Shown one piece after another: positions 16,890 through 26,624 of a DNA stretch of 64,000 nt. The stretch is from CAUZFZ01 sp963579025 (GTDB lineage Bacteria; Planctomycetota; Planctomycetia; Planctomycetales; Planctomycetaceae): NCBI GenBank assembly GCA_963579025.1, contig CAUZFZ010000004.1:62001-126000 (forward strand). Direction: 5' to 3'. A program made the position numbers and the translations under genes. Every line of letters begins with the position of its first letter. The stretch's first letter is position 1. Under the pieces are notes generated by a model. It worked only from the letters and a program-made list of their open reading frames with translations. It had not been told where the DNA came from and made no database searches.

Positions 16890-19207
16890 TGAATGCCTCA
16901 GTCGCTCAGTGGCTGACCGAGCTTGCCACCGACTCCGAAGACGCCGTCGAACGCCTCGTCACGGGACGTGTCGGGGTGGCGGTGTGGTCCCGCGCGTCGC
17001 TGAGCGAGATTTTCCTCGACGTGATCGAGACGCATCGCGACCAGCTTGATACGGGCGTCGTGGCATGGCTCAATCGTCACGTCCAGCAAGTGCCTCCGGA
17101 GGGATTGTCTCCGACCGTCTGGGGAGTCTGCCTGCAGGATGTGTTTCGGGCCGTGACGAGTCTCGATCTGCCGCAGGTCGCTGAGCTATTGCGCACCCGC
17201 GCTCGTAGTCTCAAGGCCTGGCTGCGGCCGCTGGTGCGGGATCCGAGCCTTGATCCTCAGGCCGCATTTCTTACGGCACTGGCCTGGTGCAACCAGAATC
17301 GGCACCTCGCAGGCTTCTGGAGAAATCTGGCATTACGAACCGGCGGAGAAACCCCGGAGTACACAGACATCGGCCTGCTGGGCTTGCGACGAATGCGTGA
17401 CGATGAGGGCCAGTTGCCACCAAAGGTTCCGCAACTGGTGCTTACCACATTGCTCGACCTGGCCGACGTGCCGGGAATGGAGCAGTCCCTGTGGGAACGC
17501 ACGACCCGTATTGTCATGGCCGGGTATTACCTGTCGCCCGAGACCTGGGTCCGGGAATTCGCGCACATCGTGTCCGTGCAGCGGGCCTCAACTCAAGGCG
17601 TGGCGTGGCTCCATCAGATTCTTCCGCTAGCTTCCCAGGAGTCGTCCGTGCGAGGTCAGACCCGCCAGGGACGAGAGGATCCGCCGCACACGATTCCTGA
17701 GCGTGATCGCATTATTGCTGCCGTTGACGCACACGGTCCCGCGACTGACGAACTGATGGGCTTCCTGTCACGTCATCGCAACTACGCGACCAGGACGAAC
17801 GATCCGCACTACCTGGTGCGGACGTTCAATCGCCTGGCGGAAGCGGCGAAGGAACATGACCCGGAATGGGCGATCGCCATCATTCAGGAGGCTCTGGACT
17901 GGGACCCATCGAATGCGCGGAACTGGACCGTGCTGGCCCGCTGTCACTGGGCTCGTCGCGACCTGGCGATCCATCAGCACAGCACTGATCGAGCCATCGT
18001 CGCCGAGAGTGAAGCGTTTGATGCCCTGTGGGAAGCACGGCGACGCTTTCCATACGACGCTTTCATCCGAAACGAACTGGCGAAGTTTTACAAGGAGGCC
18101 GGGGATCTGATGATGGCTGAAGAACTCTATAGCGAGGCCGTTGCTGATTTTCCCAACAATCCTGTTCCTCGCAATGGCGTCGCCGATGTCAAACGCCTAC
18201 AGGGTGACCTTGCCGGCTCCGAGACGCTGTACTGTGCAACGCTCAGCGATTTCCCATCAGATCCGTTCGCACATAATGGGCTCGCAGAACTGTTGTTCGA
18301 TCGAAGCGCTGCGGCACAGGACGAAACAGCACGAGAGCAGGCTCGTGAATTGTTCCAACAAGCCGCTGACCTGGGCGACAAATATGCGAGGGACCACGTC
18401 GCCTCCTTTGACCAGCGCTGGGATCGACGCTGCCGCCAGCAACCGAAACATCAGCCGCAACTCGTCTCCCAGGCCGCCGCTCAACTCCTGAACCAGGACG
18501 TCGGTCGCATGGGTGCGGCTCAGCGACTGGGACGTGCCCTGCTCGCGCTCTGGCGAGCCAATAAAGAATCCGCCGCTGCCGCGAAGTCCCGGCTCTGCGA
18601 CAAGGCAGAGGAATTCCTCGGGATGCCGGATGCCCTGACCGGTGAGTGCTTCGAGACCTTCATCGAGGCTCGCGGGATGGTGCTCCTCGCCCGGGGGAAG
18701 TATCCCGCCGCACGCGATTACTTCACCGGTCAGCTTGAATCCGTAGCCCCACGTCAGCCAGCAGGGTTGCTGCTGGGCCAGTCCGAAGCTCGACGCCGGC
18801 TCGGTGAAGTGAGCGGGAACGACGAACTGCTCAATCGCTGGCAGACGCGACCGAACTGGTACCTGGTGCCGCTGGTGCTGCAGGTTGTCCGTTGGTGCCA
18901 GTCACCGGGCACGAATGAAACTCTTCGTGCAGTGCTGCTGCAGGCATTCCCGCATGTCCGGGAACGGCTCAGTGCGATTCAACCTGAGACGTTCGAACAC
19001 GATCTCAGCGAATCCGCCGGTCAAACAGCGGAGTCACCTGACAAAATGTTGGCGGCATTCCTGGTTAAGCGAGTCTTCTCGCTGGCATCGATCGAGACTG
19101 AAGACGATTTGCGAGACGACGCTCACCTGAACGACGTACGCAATGCATTGCGACTGTGTGAAGCCGATCTGCAGTCCGTCGTCCACATGCTGGTCATGGC
19201 TGGCTGA
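16889..19207 (+). CDS. Large helical protein with TPR repeats, second gene of the coupled pair
   Basis: The protein has 772 residues and is almost wholly helical, with no signal peptide. Residues 1-270 are a helical region I do not recognise. From about 285 to 530 there are TPR-like units: EWAIAIIQEALDWDPSN, then DAFIRNELAKFYKEAGD, EELYSEAVADFPNNPVPRNG, and ETLYCATLSDFPSDPFAHNG, which repeat every 34-36 residues. The C-terminal 200 residues return to non-TPR helices. Such proteins usually scaffold other proteins. The start ATG at 16889 overlaps the stop of the preceding gene; a TTG one codon earlier is less likely. The two genes stand apart from all others on this strand, so the function must be sought in the pair. 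Confidence 0.8.
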   Translation: MNASVAQWLTELATDSEDAVERLVTGRVGVAVWSRASLSEIFLDVIETHRDQLDTGVVAWLNRHVQQVPPEGLSPTVWGVCLQDVFRAVTSLDLPQVAELLRTRARSLKAWLRPLVRDPSLDPQAAFLTALAWCNQNRHLAGFWRNLALRTGGETPEYTDIGLLGLRRMRDDEGQLPPKVPQLVLTTLLDLADVPGMEQSLWERTTRIVMAGYYLSPETWVREFAHIVSVQRASTQGVAWLHQILPLASQESSVRGQTRQGREDPPHTIPERDRIIAAVDAHGPATDELMGFLSRHRNYATRTNDPHYLVRTFNRLAEAAKEHDPEWAIAIIQEALDWDPSNARNWTVLARCHWARRDLAIHQHSTDRAIVAESEAFDALWEARRRFPYDAFIRNELAKFYKEAGDLMMAEELYSEAVADFPNNPVPRNGVADVKRLQGDLAGSETLYCATLSDFPSDPFAHNGLAELLFDRSAAAQDETAREQARELFQQAADLGDKYARDHVASFDQRWDRRCRQQPKHQPQLVSQAAAQLLNQDVGRMGAAQRLGRALLALWRANKESAAAAKSRLCDKAEEFLGMPDALTGECFETFIEARGMVLLARGKYPAARDYFTGQLESVAPRQPAGLLLGQSEARRRLGEVSGNDELLNRWQTRPNWYLVPLVLQVVRWCQSPGTNETLRAVLLQAFPHVRERLSAIQPETFEHDLSESAGQTAESPDKMLAAFLVKRVFSLASIETEDDLRDDAHLNDVRNALRLCEADLQSVVHMLVMAG

Positions 19208-19238
19208 GAATTGCTGCTGCACGCCGTGACTATTCGGT

Positions 19239-19382
19239 CTCGTTCCCAAACTCCAGTTTGGGAACGCACCGCCGGGAAGCTCCGGCTTCCCGTCCGTCGG
19301 AGTGGAATCCGCGATCATGATGCCCGTGCCGGCGAAGCAGAGCTTCGAGGAGTGCGTTCCCAGGCTGGAACCTGGGAACGAG
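19239..19382. repeat. Composite hairpin element with CTCGTTCC/GGAACGAG ends, copy 1
   Basis: The element has four hairpins in series: CTCGTTCCCAAACTCC/TTTGGGAACG (19239-19266), GGGAAGC/GCTTCCC (19274-19291), CGAAGC/GCTTCG (19333-19347) and GCGTTCCCAGG/CCTGGGAACGAG (19354-19382). The outer ends are inverted copies of each other. It has the same design as the element at 50910-51023. The rest of the 395-base gap between the TPR gene and the zinc-ribbon gene shows no gene. Confidence 0.8.
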
Positions 19383-19602
19383 TTCGGAAGAGGTTCAACG
19401 GGGCCGGCTTTGACCATGGCTCGGCCGCTGCCATGCAGGATTGCTCCCACGGCAATCAAGGCGTTACCGCAGGCGAGACTGGCTGTCTCGGTTTTGCTCG
19501 CAGCCGGGGGAACTGATGATGGCTCCACCGACACGGCCTCAAGAGCCGACGTCTTCCGCTTGCCGTTAAACAAAAACACCATTCCCCGCCGCTTGAACGT
19601 GA

Positions 19603-20142
19603 TCACTCCGCAATCTGCTTCAGCAGGACTCGCCGCTTCTCCTGAATCCTGTCCGGGAAACTCGTACCACTCTCGACCAGCGAGTCGATGATCCCGACGA
19701 GTCTGGCCTTCAGTTGCCTGTCGTCGCTGGCGAGAGCTGCGGCAATCAGACGGTCGTAGTCCTGCCGCAGACTCTTGATACGGCGGTCGCTGCGACGGCA
19801 CTGCAGGCATCTTTGCGGGAACGAATCGACGTAGAAGTGGTACGTCTCGTACCACAGCCGCTGTTCTTCCGCCGAAAAGGTGAAATCCTCTCCGCACCCT
19901 TCGCAGGGGATGACCGCGTCGACATACCAGTGACGGGGACAAACCGTGTAGTTCTGGTTGTCGATATTCGCGCGGACCGCGGTTGACCAGTCTCGTTCGA
20001 CGGCCTGGTGGAACAGGTGCCCCGGCATTTTCGCAGGATCGGTGCTGCCGAAGATGTCCATGTCCCCACCAATCGCGATGATCTCTTCCGCCGACAGGAC
20101 GGGGATGAATCGCTCCAACAGCTTTTTCAGCTTGTCCATCAT
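19603..20142 (-). CDS. Zinc-ribbon (zf-trcl-like) domain protein
   Basis: The protein has 179 residues from the first of two adjacent ATGs (20142), with AAGGA 8 bases upstream; longer frames are not supported. The middle carries two Cys pairs, CEGCGEDFTFSAEEQ and RCLQCR, separated by a Trp/Tyr-rich helix (RLWYETYHFYVDSFPQ). This CxxCG-(D/E)-F-x-F-(S/T)...EQ...RCxxCR arrangement matches the probable zinc-ribbon family zf-trcl. The N-terminal 50 residues and the Arg/Lys-rich C-terminal helices are specific to this protein. It is cytoplasmic. It follows the DUF1592 gene on the same strand by 165 bases, with an inverted repeat in between. The function is unknown; nucleic-acid or protein binding is possible. 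Confidence 0.75.
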   Translation of the reverse strand: MMDKLKKLLERFIPVLSAEEIIAIGGDMDIFGSTDPAKMPGHLFHQAVERDWSTAVRANIDNQNYTVCPRHWYVDAVIPCEGCGEDFTFSAEEQRLWYETYHFYVDSFPQRCLQCRRSDRRIKSLRQDYDRLIAAALASDDRQLKARLVGIIDSLVESGTSFPDRIQEKRRVLLKQIAE

Positions 20143-20183
20143 CCGACGAATCCTTGAGTCCCGCGGGCGACTCGAGTCCAGGA

Positions 20184-20228
20184 GGGGATACGAGGTGCCT
20201 CGGGAAGATATCGTTCCTACGTATCCCC
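20184..20228. repeat. GGGGATACG/CGTATCCCC inverted repeat
   Basis: Perfect 9-bp arms (20184-20192 and 20220-20228) enclose a second pairing, GGAA with TTCC, around GATATC. There is no T-run. It sits between the DUF1592 stop and the zinc-ribbon start and could fold in the transcript as a leader hairpin. Confidence 0.6.
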
Positions 20229-20307
20229 GACAGAGCCGTCCGGCCAGTGCTGGGTTCCTCGGGTCGGGGCGAAGGGGCGGGGCAGCGGACACTCTCCGGC
20301 GCCGGAA

Positions 20308-23300
20308 TTATTCGGATCGGCCGTGAAATCGGAACTGGCGGCTTTTCACGAGGCGTTGCACCAACTGTGACATTGGTCCGCCGGCCGAGAGGTCTGCTGT
20401 CATTTGATCCAGCAACGGCAGATCGCCAATGGATTCGCGTCGTCCCAGGGCGTACCCGAGCAGCTTTCGGCACAGTGTTCCGTGAAACAGGTCCTGCTGG
20501 TCCCGCAAGTACTTGCGCAGTCCGGCCTCGCCGAGGATCCGAGTGCCGTCTTTCAACTGGCCCGACGTGTCGATCCTGTTCCCGTCTCGATACTCCTCGC
20601 GCCAGCGGCCGAGTGGGTCGAACTGCTCCAGCGCGAAGCCCAGCGCGTCGATTCGGGCATGACAATTGGCGCATGTTGCATCGCGACGGTGCGCTTCCAG
20701 ACGCTGACGAATGGACTGGCCGTCGGCCTGCACATCGTCGGCTGGAATCGATCCCGCATCTGCTGGCGGTGGCGGAACGGGAGTGCCCAGGACGCGACGG
20801 AGAATCCAGTCGCCTCGTTTCACCGGGCTGGTTCGCAACGGGGCTGAGGTCACAGCCAGAACAGCTCCCAGACGCAGCAGACCTCCGCGATGCTGGTCAT
20901 TCACGCGATCGACTCGCTGTAATTCAAATGGACTGCTCGGCTGGGAATTGAACGAAGCCTGGACCCCGTAATGCTTTACCAGTTCCGCATTCAGGAAGGC
21001 GTAATCCGCGAACAGCATCTCGCTGACCGGGCGGTCCTGCCGAACGATGTGACTGAAGAAGGCAACCGCCTCAGCATGCATCGAGGACTTCAATGACTCG
21101 GAAAACTCTGGAAACCTCTGCGGATCAATCCCTCGGTGCTGGTCAAAGCGGTAAAAGCCAAACCACTGACCAAAGAACTCGGTGGCGAAGCGAATGGCCT
21201 TCGGATCCTGCAGCATGCGCCGGGACTGGCGAGCCAGTTCATCCGAATCGCTCAGGCGGCCGGCCGCGGCTGCCTTCCGTAGTTCGCCATCCGGCACAGA
21301 CGACCACAGGAAATAACTCAACCGACTGGCGAGTTCCCAGTCGTTGAGCGGCACGATCTGTCCGTCCTCGCGCGCCGGTTCGGCGCGATAAATGAAGTCA
21401 GGTGCCACCAGAACTCGCGCGATCAAAGCTCGCAATGCAGGGCCATGATCGAGTTCTGACTCGGTCCGCAACGTCGCGTAGAAATCCCGCAAGCCCTGTT
21501 CTTCTGAAGACCGCAGCGGGCGTCTCCACGCGAGCGCTGCGTATCGCATCGCGTCATCCAGATGCCCGCGCTGAGCCTCTTCGAATGCGGCCTGAATCGA
21601 CTGATATTCACGATGAAACCGGCTGATGTACTCGCGCGACTCAGGTGGAAGCCTCTCAATCCAGGCCGGATCGATGTCGCTGATTCGGCGACCGTCAAAG
21701 TCGATGCCCGATTTCGTGCACACGAATCGCAGCCACAGGTCGTGGAATTCGAATGACCCCAGCAGATCGATCCACGCCCGGTCGAGCTGCTTACGCGTTG
21801 CATCATCGAGGATGTTCCTTACCAGGAAGGCGTCGTCGCGGTGGTACTTGATGTGACCGTGATAGTAGTTCCGCTCGGCGTTGTTGTAAGACGAGTCGAA
21901 TGGTGGCGGGATTGGATCGCGGTCAGATGGAGCCGGCTCTCGTTGTGACACCTGGGGCATCAGACGCGCGAACTCCAGCACGCCGGACTTCCAGGCCCGG
22001 AATGCCGGGCTGTGTGGATTCGCCAGTAATCCAGAGACGGACTTGCCCTGATCCGTCTCTTCCAATTGAGCAATGGTGCAGCGAACGATGCAGTCTTCGC
22101 CGTGCTCAATGTCAAGCTGGGCTGTCACCAGCAGTCGCGCAGAACGTGCGCCTGGGACGATGGGCAATTCGAAGGCCGGCGGTTTTGTACCAGTCGTCAC
22201 AAAGTCGCCGGGTCCGACTGTGCCGCCTCGCGGATGAGACCCGAACTTCAACCGTTGCACGACGGTTGGCGTAAGAAACTTCCGAAGCGGTTGCGGGTCC
22301 TTCAGAACCTGATCATCGATCCGAAACAGAACTTCAGGATTCTTCCAGACAATGACGGCGTCCGGATCCCCGTCCTGATTGGCCGATTCAACGGACAGAA
22401 CAAGGTGCGCTGTCCGGGTTCCCTCTGGCCAGTTGATGTTCATCTCAAAGGATTTTGTCTGTGAGACGTCGAACGATCGGTCACTCAAGACTGGTGCCTC
22501 TTCCTTGGCGTCCGGGTTTTCCCCAAACCGGTTCTGCCAAACGAGCATTGCTTTTACAATTGCATCGCACTCGTCACGGACGCCCTTGAGTAGTTTTGAA
22601 TCCCCACCATTCGGAATCGGCAATTGCTGCCACCGCTCAGTAATGTCCGATAGTGGAAACGGGTGAGAGTCATCGGACAGCACACGGTGGATGTACTCAG
22701 CAAATCGAACCGTGACACCATTTCGCTTTGCCAGCGAGCCGATGGTTTCATTTCCAAGATTCAATCGCTGCCGATGTTTGAATTGCCAGGCCGTGTAGAA
22801 CGCATCCGGGTACTTCTGCATCCCGAAAGCTTCGCCGCCTTCACCGGCCGCAGTACGGAATCCATGTGTGCGGTAAATGTGGTTGACTCGAGAAACGGCC
22901 GACAGTTCCAAACCTGTTTGTCCCGGATCCTGGTAGAAGATCAGCGGTCCGGCGCCGATAACAGCGTGATCAGCGATCTGCCTCGCAGCTTCCAGATAGC
23001 GTTCCAGTGTCGAATCCTGCACAAATTGAGCGATGCCTGTATTCGTGAATCCCGCTCCGCCCACGGCGTCGCTGTCAAAGCTGCGTTCCAGGTTGAGATC
23101 GAGTCCCGTCAGATCGCGAACGGTGTATGCATACTCGGCACTCGTCAGACGCCGCATCACGACATGTCCAGGATCGCCAGCGTGCTGTTCAGCGGATCGA
23201 CGGATACCACTCCGGATACTCCTGATCAGAGTTTGCCGTTGTGATTTCGTGGGCTGGGTAGCGTCCCGCGGTGGCATCGTGCCGGCTTCCAGTTGGGCAG

Positions 23301-23529
23301 CAACTTTCTGCCATGTGCGAAAGCTCTTCGAAAACGATCCATCCGCAGACAGTTGCTGCAGATTGATGCCAACTTCCGCATGATCGTTGTTGTGGCACTC
23401 GAAGCAGAAGTCGGACAGGAGCGTCGCGAGCGGTGAGTCACGAGCGTCAACGCGTACCGGAACGCTGCCCGCCGCAACAACCGCTGCGACAAGTGATGCA
23501 TGGAACAGCAGAGGCTTGTGACTGGTCAT
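20308..23529 (-). CDS. DUF1592/DUF1588/DUF1585-type planctomycete cytochrome protein
   Basis: The protein has 1073 residues. A signal peptide (about 1-30) leads into a single haem site CFECH (42-46) in a planctomycete cytochrome domain. DUF1587 follows (RRLTSAEYAYTVRDLTGLDL), then a long region with a carbohydrate-binding-like insertion (residues about 365-510). DUF1595/DUF1592 comes next (LAWRRPLRSSEEQGLRDFYA, NDWELASRLSYFLWSSVPD), then DUF1588 (RGDWILRRVLGTPVPPPPA, CANCHARIDALGFALEQFD, a second CxxCH) and DUF1585 at the end. The multi-domain order is the standard one. It begins 20 bases after the stop of the large TPR gene. A periplasmic redox or glycan-related role is a common inference only. 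Confidence 0.92.
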   Translation of the reverse strand: MTSHKPLLFHASLVAAVVAAGSVPVRVDARDSPLATLLSDFCFECHNNDHAEVGINLQQLSADGSFSKSFRTWQKVAAQLEAGTMPPRDATQPTKSQRQTLIRSIRSGIRRSAEQHAGDPGHVVMRRLTSAEYAYTVRDLTGLDLNLERSFDSDAVGGAGFTNTGIAQFVQDSTLERYLEAARQIADHAVIGAGPLIFYQDPGQTGLELSAVSRVNHIYRTHGFRTAAGEGGEAFGMQKYPDAFYTAWQFKHRQRLNLGNETIGSLAKRNGVTVRFAEYIHRVLSDDSHPFPLSDITERWQQLPIPNGGDSKLLKGVRDECDAIVKAMLVWQNRFGENPDAKEEAPVLSDRSFDVSQTKSFEMNINWPEGTRTAHLVLSVESANQDGDPDAVIVWKNPEVLFRIDDQVLKDPQPLRKFLTPTVVQRLKFGSHPRGGTVGPGDFVTTGTKPPAFELPIVPGARSARLLVTAQLDIEHGEDCIVRCTIAQLEETDQGKSVSGLLANPHSPAFRAWKSGVLEFARLMPQVSQREPAPSDRDPIPPPFDSSYNNAERNYYHGHIKYHRDDAFLVRNILDDATRKQLDRAWIDLLGSFEFHDLWLRFVCTKSGIDFDGRRISDIDPAWIERLPPESREYISRFHREYQSIQAAFEEAQRGHLDDAMRYAALAWRRPLRSSEEQGLRDFYATLRTESELDHGPALRALIARVLVAPDFIYRAEPAREDGQIVPLNDWELASRLSYFLWSSVPDGELRKAAAAGRLSDSDELARQSRRMLQDPKAIRFATEFFGQWFGFYRFDQHRGIDPQRFPEFSESLKSSMHAEAVAFFSHIVRQDRPVSEMLFADYAFLNAELVKHYGVQASFNSQPSSPFELQRVDRVNDQHRGGLLRLGAVLAVTSAPLRTSPVKRGDWILRRVLGTPVPPPPADAGSIPADDVQADGQSIRQRLEAHRRDATCANCHARIDALGFALEQFDPLGRWREEYRDGNRIDTSGQLKDGTRILGEAGLRKYLRDQQDLFHGTLCRKLLGYALGRRESIGDLPLLDQMTADLSAGGPMSQLVQRLVKSRQFRFHGRSE

Positions 23530-23549
23530 GACTTGTTGTTCGAGCCTGT

Positions 23550-26500
23550 CTACTCGGCACCGAGATCCGTCAGCCGTTTTTTCGCGTCTGCCGCGTACGT
23601 CGTGTCGGGATACGCGTCGACCAGCTCGCGATAAGTGCTGATCGCCGACGGTTTATCATCCATCAATTCATAGCACTTTCCGAGCTGCGACAAGGCGGCC
23701 GATGCCCACAATGGAAACTTATAGTCATCCTTGACCTTGAAGTACTCGACGCCGGCCTCCGGATACTTTTCCTGTAGAAAAAATGTCTCGGCGATCATGA
23801 GCTGCGATTTGGCTGCCGTTTCCGTCCGTCGACCGTCTTTGGATTGAGTGACGCGTTTGAAAGCCTCACGGGCTTCATCGAATTTCGCCTGGTTCTTAAA
23901 GGCCCGCCCCAGCACTTCATCGATTCGATACAGAACTGGAGATTCTGAATTCCATACGCGCATTCGGTCCACGGTTGCTTTGACGGCCGGATACTTCTTG
24001 AGTTGCAGTTGAGCTTCGGCCAGCAGCACCCATGTGTGAGGGAACCAGTCCGCCTGCGACAGCTCCGCATCCGATTCGTACTTCGTCAGAGCGTCAAGAA
24101 CTTTTTCCGCCTCGTTGTATTGCTTCAGGTGAATGTGCGCGTCACCCTGGTAGAAGTTTGCTTCAGCCGCGTAATCACCGTCTGGGAAGCGCGTCGTCAG
24201 CTCACCGGAATACTTAATGGCATCCTTCCACTCTTCGGCCTCAATATTGATACCAACCAGACGAAACAGCGACTCTTCCTGTACACGCCTGTCTGACTTC
24301 TCATCGTTCGCCAGCTTGAGGAATTCGGTCCTGGCTTCTTCGCTGTTGCCATTGATCAATTCACTTTCCGCCAGGCTGTAGCGAGCATTATCGACCAGGT
24401 CGCTTTCCGGGTGGGTGGCAATCAGCTCGCGATAGACGGCGTCCGACCGGTCGAACTGTTCGGCCCTGTACAGCATCATGGCCCATTCGTCGAACAGCTT
24501 GTCGTGTTCAGCGACATCAGGAAAGGCGGCGACGACTGCCGCATAAGCCTGGTCCCCGTCGGCAGTCTTCTTAAGTTCGAACTGAGCTCGAGCGGCTTCG
24601 ATGCCGGACAGAAACGCCTGATTTGCCGGCTGGTGGTTCCGGAAGCCTTCGTCGAAGGCCGTCGCGGCGGCTTCAAGATCTCCTGCGGCGTACAGAGACT
24701 GGCCCAGCAGGAAGGCCGCGTCGGGAGCCAGGGCATGCTTCGGATACTCGACGCCGAAATCCCGACAGAGCTGCTCGGCTTTGGCAAACTCGCCGTTCTT
24801 ATGCTGGCACCATGCCAGTCCATACAAACCATTCGCGTGATAGGGCGAGTCTTTCCCCGGCGCGATCATTGCCTCGTAAAGTTTGATGGCGAGTGTCCAG
24901 TGTTTGCTGTCTTCGGCGCTCTGAGCGACTGCGAGCAGCGTCTGCGAAACGAGCGGGCTTTCAGGGTGTTCATTGATGAGTCGATTCAGGGCGGCATCGG
25001 CGCCCGCCCAGTCTTCGCCCAATGCTCCGCTCATGGCCAGGCTGCTGTAGGCCTGAGCGCGAAGTTCTCCCTTGAGCTGTGTATCGAGGTAACGCTGCGC
25101 GGCGAGCACGGCACGCGCGATGTCTCCCGTTTCACGGGTAAGCTGCGAATACAGAATCAACGACTGCGGGAGCCCACGCTGCGGGTCCTCGATGACGGCC
25201 TCGGCCAACGGGCGAATGGCATCCACAGCTCCCTGAGTGTTCCCCAGACTTTGCCGCACGAGAGCAAGCTGATAACTCGCTTCGTCCAAAGTCGCCTGCT
25301 GGCGGCTCGAACTGAGAACCGATTGATAAATCTGTTCGGCCCGAGCCAGTTCATCCGGCCGGCCACCCAGACGCAGGAACTGTCCACGCTGCAGGTTGTG
25401 TGACAGGCGAATGCCGCTGGTTGAATAGTCCTGATCGAATCGGTCCAGAAGCAGGCCGGCTTCTTTGAGATGTGTCGCACGCTGATCTCCCTTCGCCGTC
25501 CGAGCCTTCCGCATCAGGCACTCGGCAGCGAAGTAGAGGCTGTGGTCCGCATACCGCCCGCGCGGCCAGCGATCAACGACTTCCAGAAACCGACGTTCTG
25601 CCTGATCGAGATCGCCGGATCGATATTCACTGTCCGCCAGTTGATAAATGATGGACTCCGACAGTGGATCGTCTCCAGCGATCTTCGCCACGCCTTCGAG
25701 CACATCAGCGGCGCCTGTCTGGTCGCCCAGCGCTTTCGTCGACAGGCCTTTCCAGTAGCCCGCGGTGATCCGTTGCTTCGGATCGGACTCGGCTTGGTCG
25801 AACAGCAGCATGGCTGCCCGAAATTCGCCAATCTGATAGTTCGCGAATCCGCAATTCAGGCGTGCCACCGAGACCAGATCACTGGTTGCGAACTTTGACT
25901 CGACGAGTTTGTATTCAACGATGGACTCGGCGTACTTACTCGCTCCAAACAGCAGATTGGCGACGCCAAGCTGAGCCGCGTCGGCGCGAGAGGCTTTCTC
26001 GTCGGCAGACACCTCGCGGTACAGCTTGATCGCTTCGTCGGTCTGGCCGAGTGCTTCGCTCGTTTGCGCCAGACCAAAGCGGGCCTCCGATGCCATTCGT
26101 CCAGTCAGAGCTTTCCGCAGATTGACGGCGGCCTCGCGGTACTGCTTCGTCTGCCGCTGGGCATCACCCAGATAGGCCCAGGCGAAGTCGCGAAAAGACT
26201 CTTCCGGATGCTTCTTCAGTGCCGCGTCGAACTCGGTAATGGCAGCGTCCAGATCGCCCAACTGATAACTGCATTCGGCAATCCGATAGGTCGCGTGCGG
26301 GACTTCCGGGTGCTTGGCATTCTTTGTCACGAAAGAACGCAAAGTCGTTCGCGCATCGGCGTGCTTCTGGAGCTGAAGTTGGGACATGCCCAGGTAATAG
26401 GTCCCCAGCGGCACCTGAGCGTCCTTCGGATGCTTGACCAGGAATTGCCGGAATGCGAACTCAGCCAGAGACCAGCGTTTGTCCTGAAAGAGCCCCCGGG

Positions 26501-26624
26501 CTGTCTTGAGTTCATCTGCCGCGTCGTCTGCCACAACGTACGCGCCGCTCGCCAGGCTGCCACAAACGGCAGTGACGAGGAATGCCATACGCAGTTGCGG
26601 AAGGTCTTGAAGAAACCGACTCAT
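23550..26624 (-). CDS. Exported TPR-repeat protein (1024 aa)
   Basis: The start at 26624 is well supported by AGGAG 8 bases upstream; an upstream in-frame start is rejected. The signal peptide ends near SLASGAYVVADD. The rest is TPR and TPR-like repeats, about 25 helical pairs, with typical units such as FAFRQFLVKHPKDAQVPLGT, YYLGMSQLQLQKHADARTTL, AAITEFDAALKKHPEESF and a closing AISTYRELVDAYPDTTYAAD that resembles YbgF/CpoB-type repeats. It probably scaffolds proteins in the periplasm. It is the first gene of a minus-strand operon with the DUF1592 gene 20 bases downstream, which suggests a physical or functional link with that cytochrome protein. Confidence 0.9.
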   Translation of the reverse strand: MSRFLQDLPQLRMAFLVTAVCGSLASGAYVVADDAADELKTARGLFQDKRWSLAEFAFRQFLVKHPKDAQVPLGTYYLGMSQLQLQKHADARTTLRSFVTKNAKHPEVPHATYRIAECSYQLGDLDAAITEFDAALKKHPEESFRDFAWAYLGDAQRQTKQYREAAVNLRKALTGRMASEARFGLAQTSEALGQTDEAIKLYREVSADEKASRADAAQLGVANLLFGASKYAESIVEYKLVESKFATSDLVSVARLNCGFANYQIGEFRAAMLLFDQAESDPKQRITAGYWKGLSTKALGDQTGAADVLEGVAKIAGDDPLSESIIYQLADSEYRSGDLDQAERRFLEVVDRWPRGRYADHSLYFAAECLMRKARTAKGDQRATHLKEAGLLLDRFDQDYSTSGIRLSHNLQRGQFLRLGGRPDELARAEQIYQSVLSSSRQQATLDEASYQLALVRQSLGNTQGAVDAIRPLAEAVIEDPQRGLPQSLILYSQLTRETGDIARAVLAAQRYLDTQLKGELRAQAYSSLAMSGALGEDWAGADAALNRLINEHPESPLVSQTLLAVAQSAEDSKHWTLAIKLYEAMIAPGKDSPYHANGLYGLAWCQHKNGEFAKAEQLCRDFGVEYPKHALAPDAAFLLGQSLYAAGDLEAAATAFDEGFRNHQPANQAFLSGIEAARAQFELKKTADGDQAYAAVVAAFPDVAEHDKLFDEWAMMLYRAEQFDRSDAVYRELIATHPESDLVDNARYSLAESELINGNSEEARTEFLKLANDEKSDRRVQEESLFRLVGINIEAEEWKDAIKYSGELTTRFPDGDYAAEANFYQGDAHIHLKQYNEAEKVLDALTKYESDAELSQADWFPHTWVLLAEAQLQLKKYPAVKATVDRMRVWNSESPVLYRIDEVLGRAFKNQAKFDEAREAFKRVTQSKDGRRTETAAKSQLMIAETFFLQEKYPEAGVEYFKVKDDYKFPLWASAALSQLGKCYELMDDKPSAISTYRELVDAYPDTTYAADAKKRLTDLGAE

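Noticed and set aside
19034..20674. 546-codon open frame on the minus strand
   Set aside because: It runs across the ends of three genes and the hairpin repeat, is Arg/Pro/Ser-rich without domains, and overlaps well-supported genes in other frames; it is a GC-driven shadow.
24411..25403. 330-codon open frame opposite the large TPR gene
   Set aside because: It lies wholly within the antisense of TPR repeats and shows no domain or start signal.
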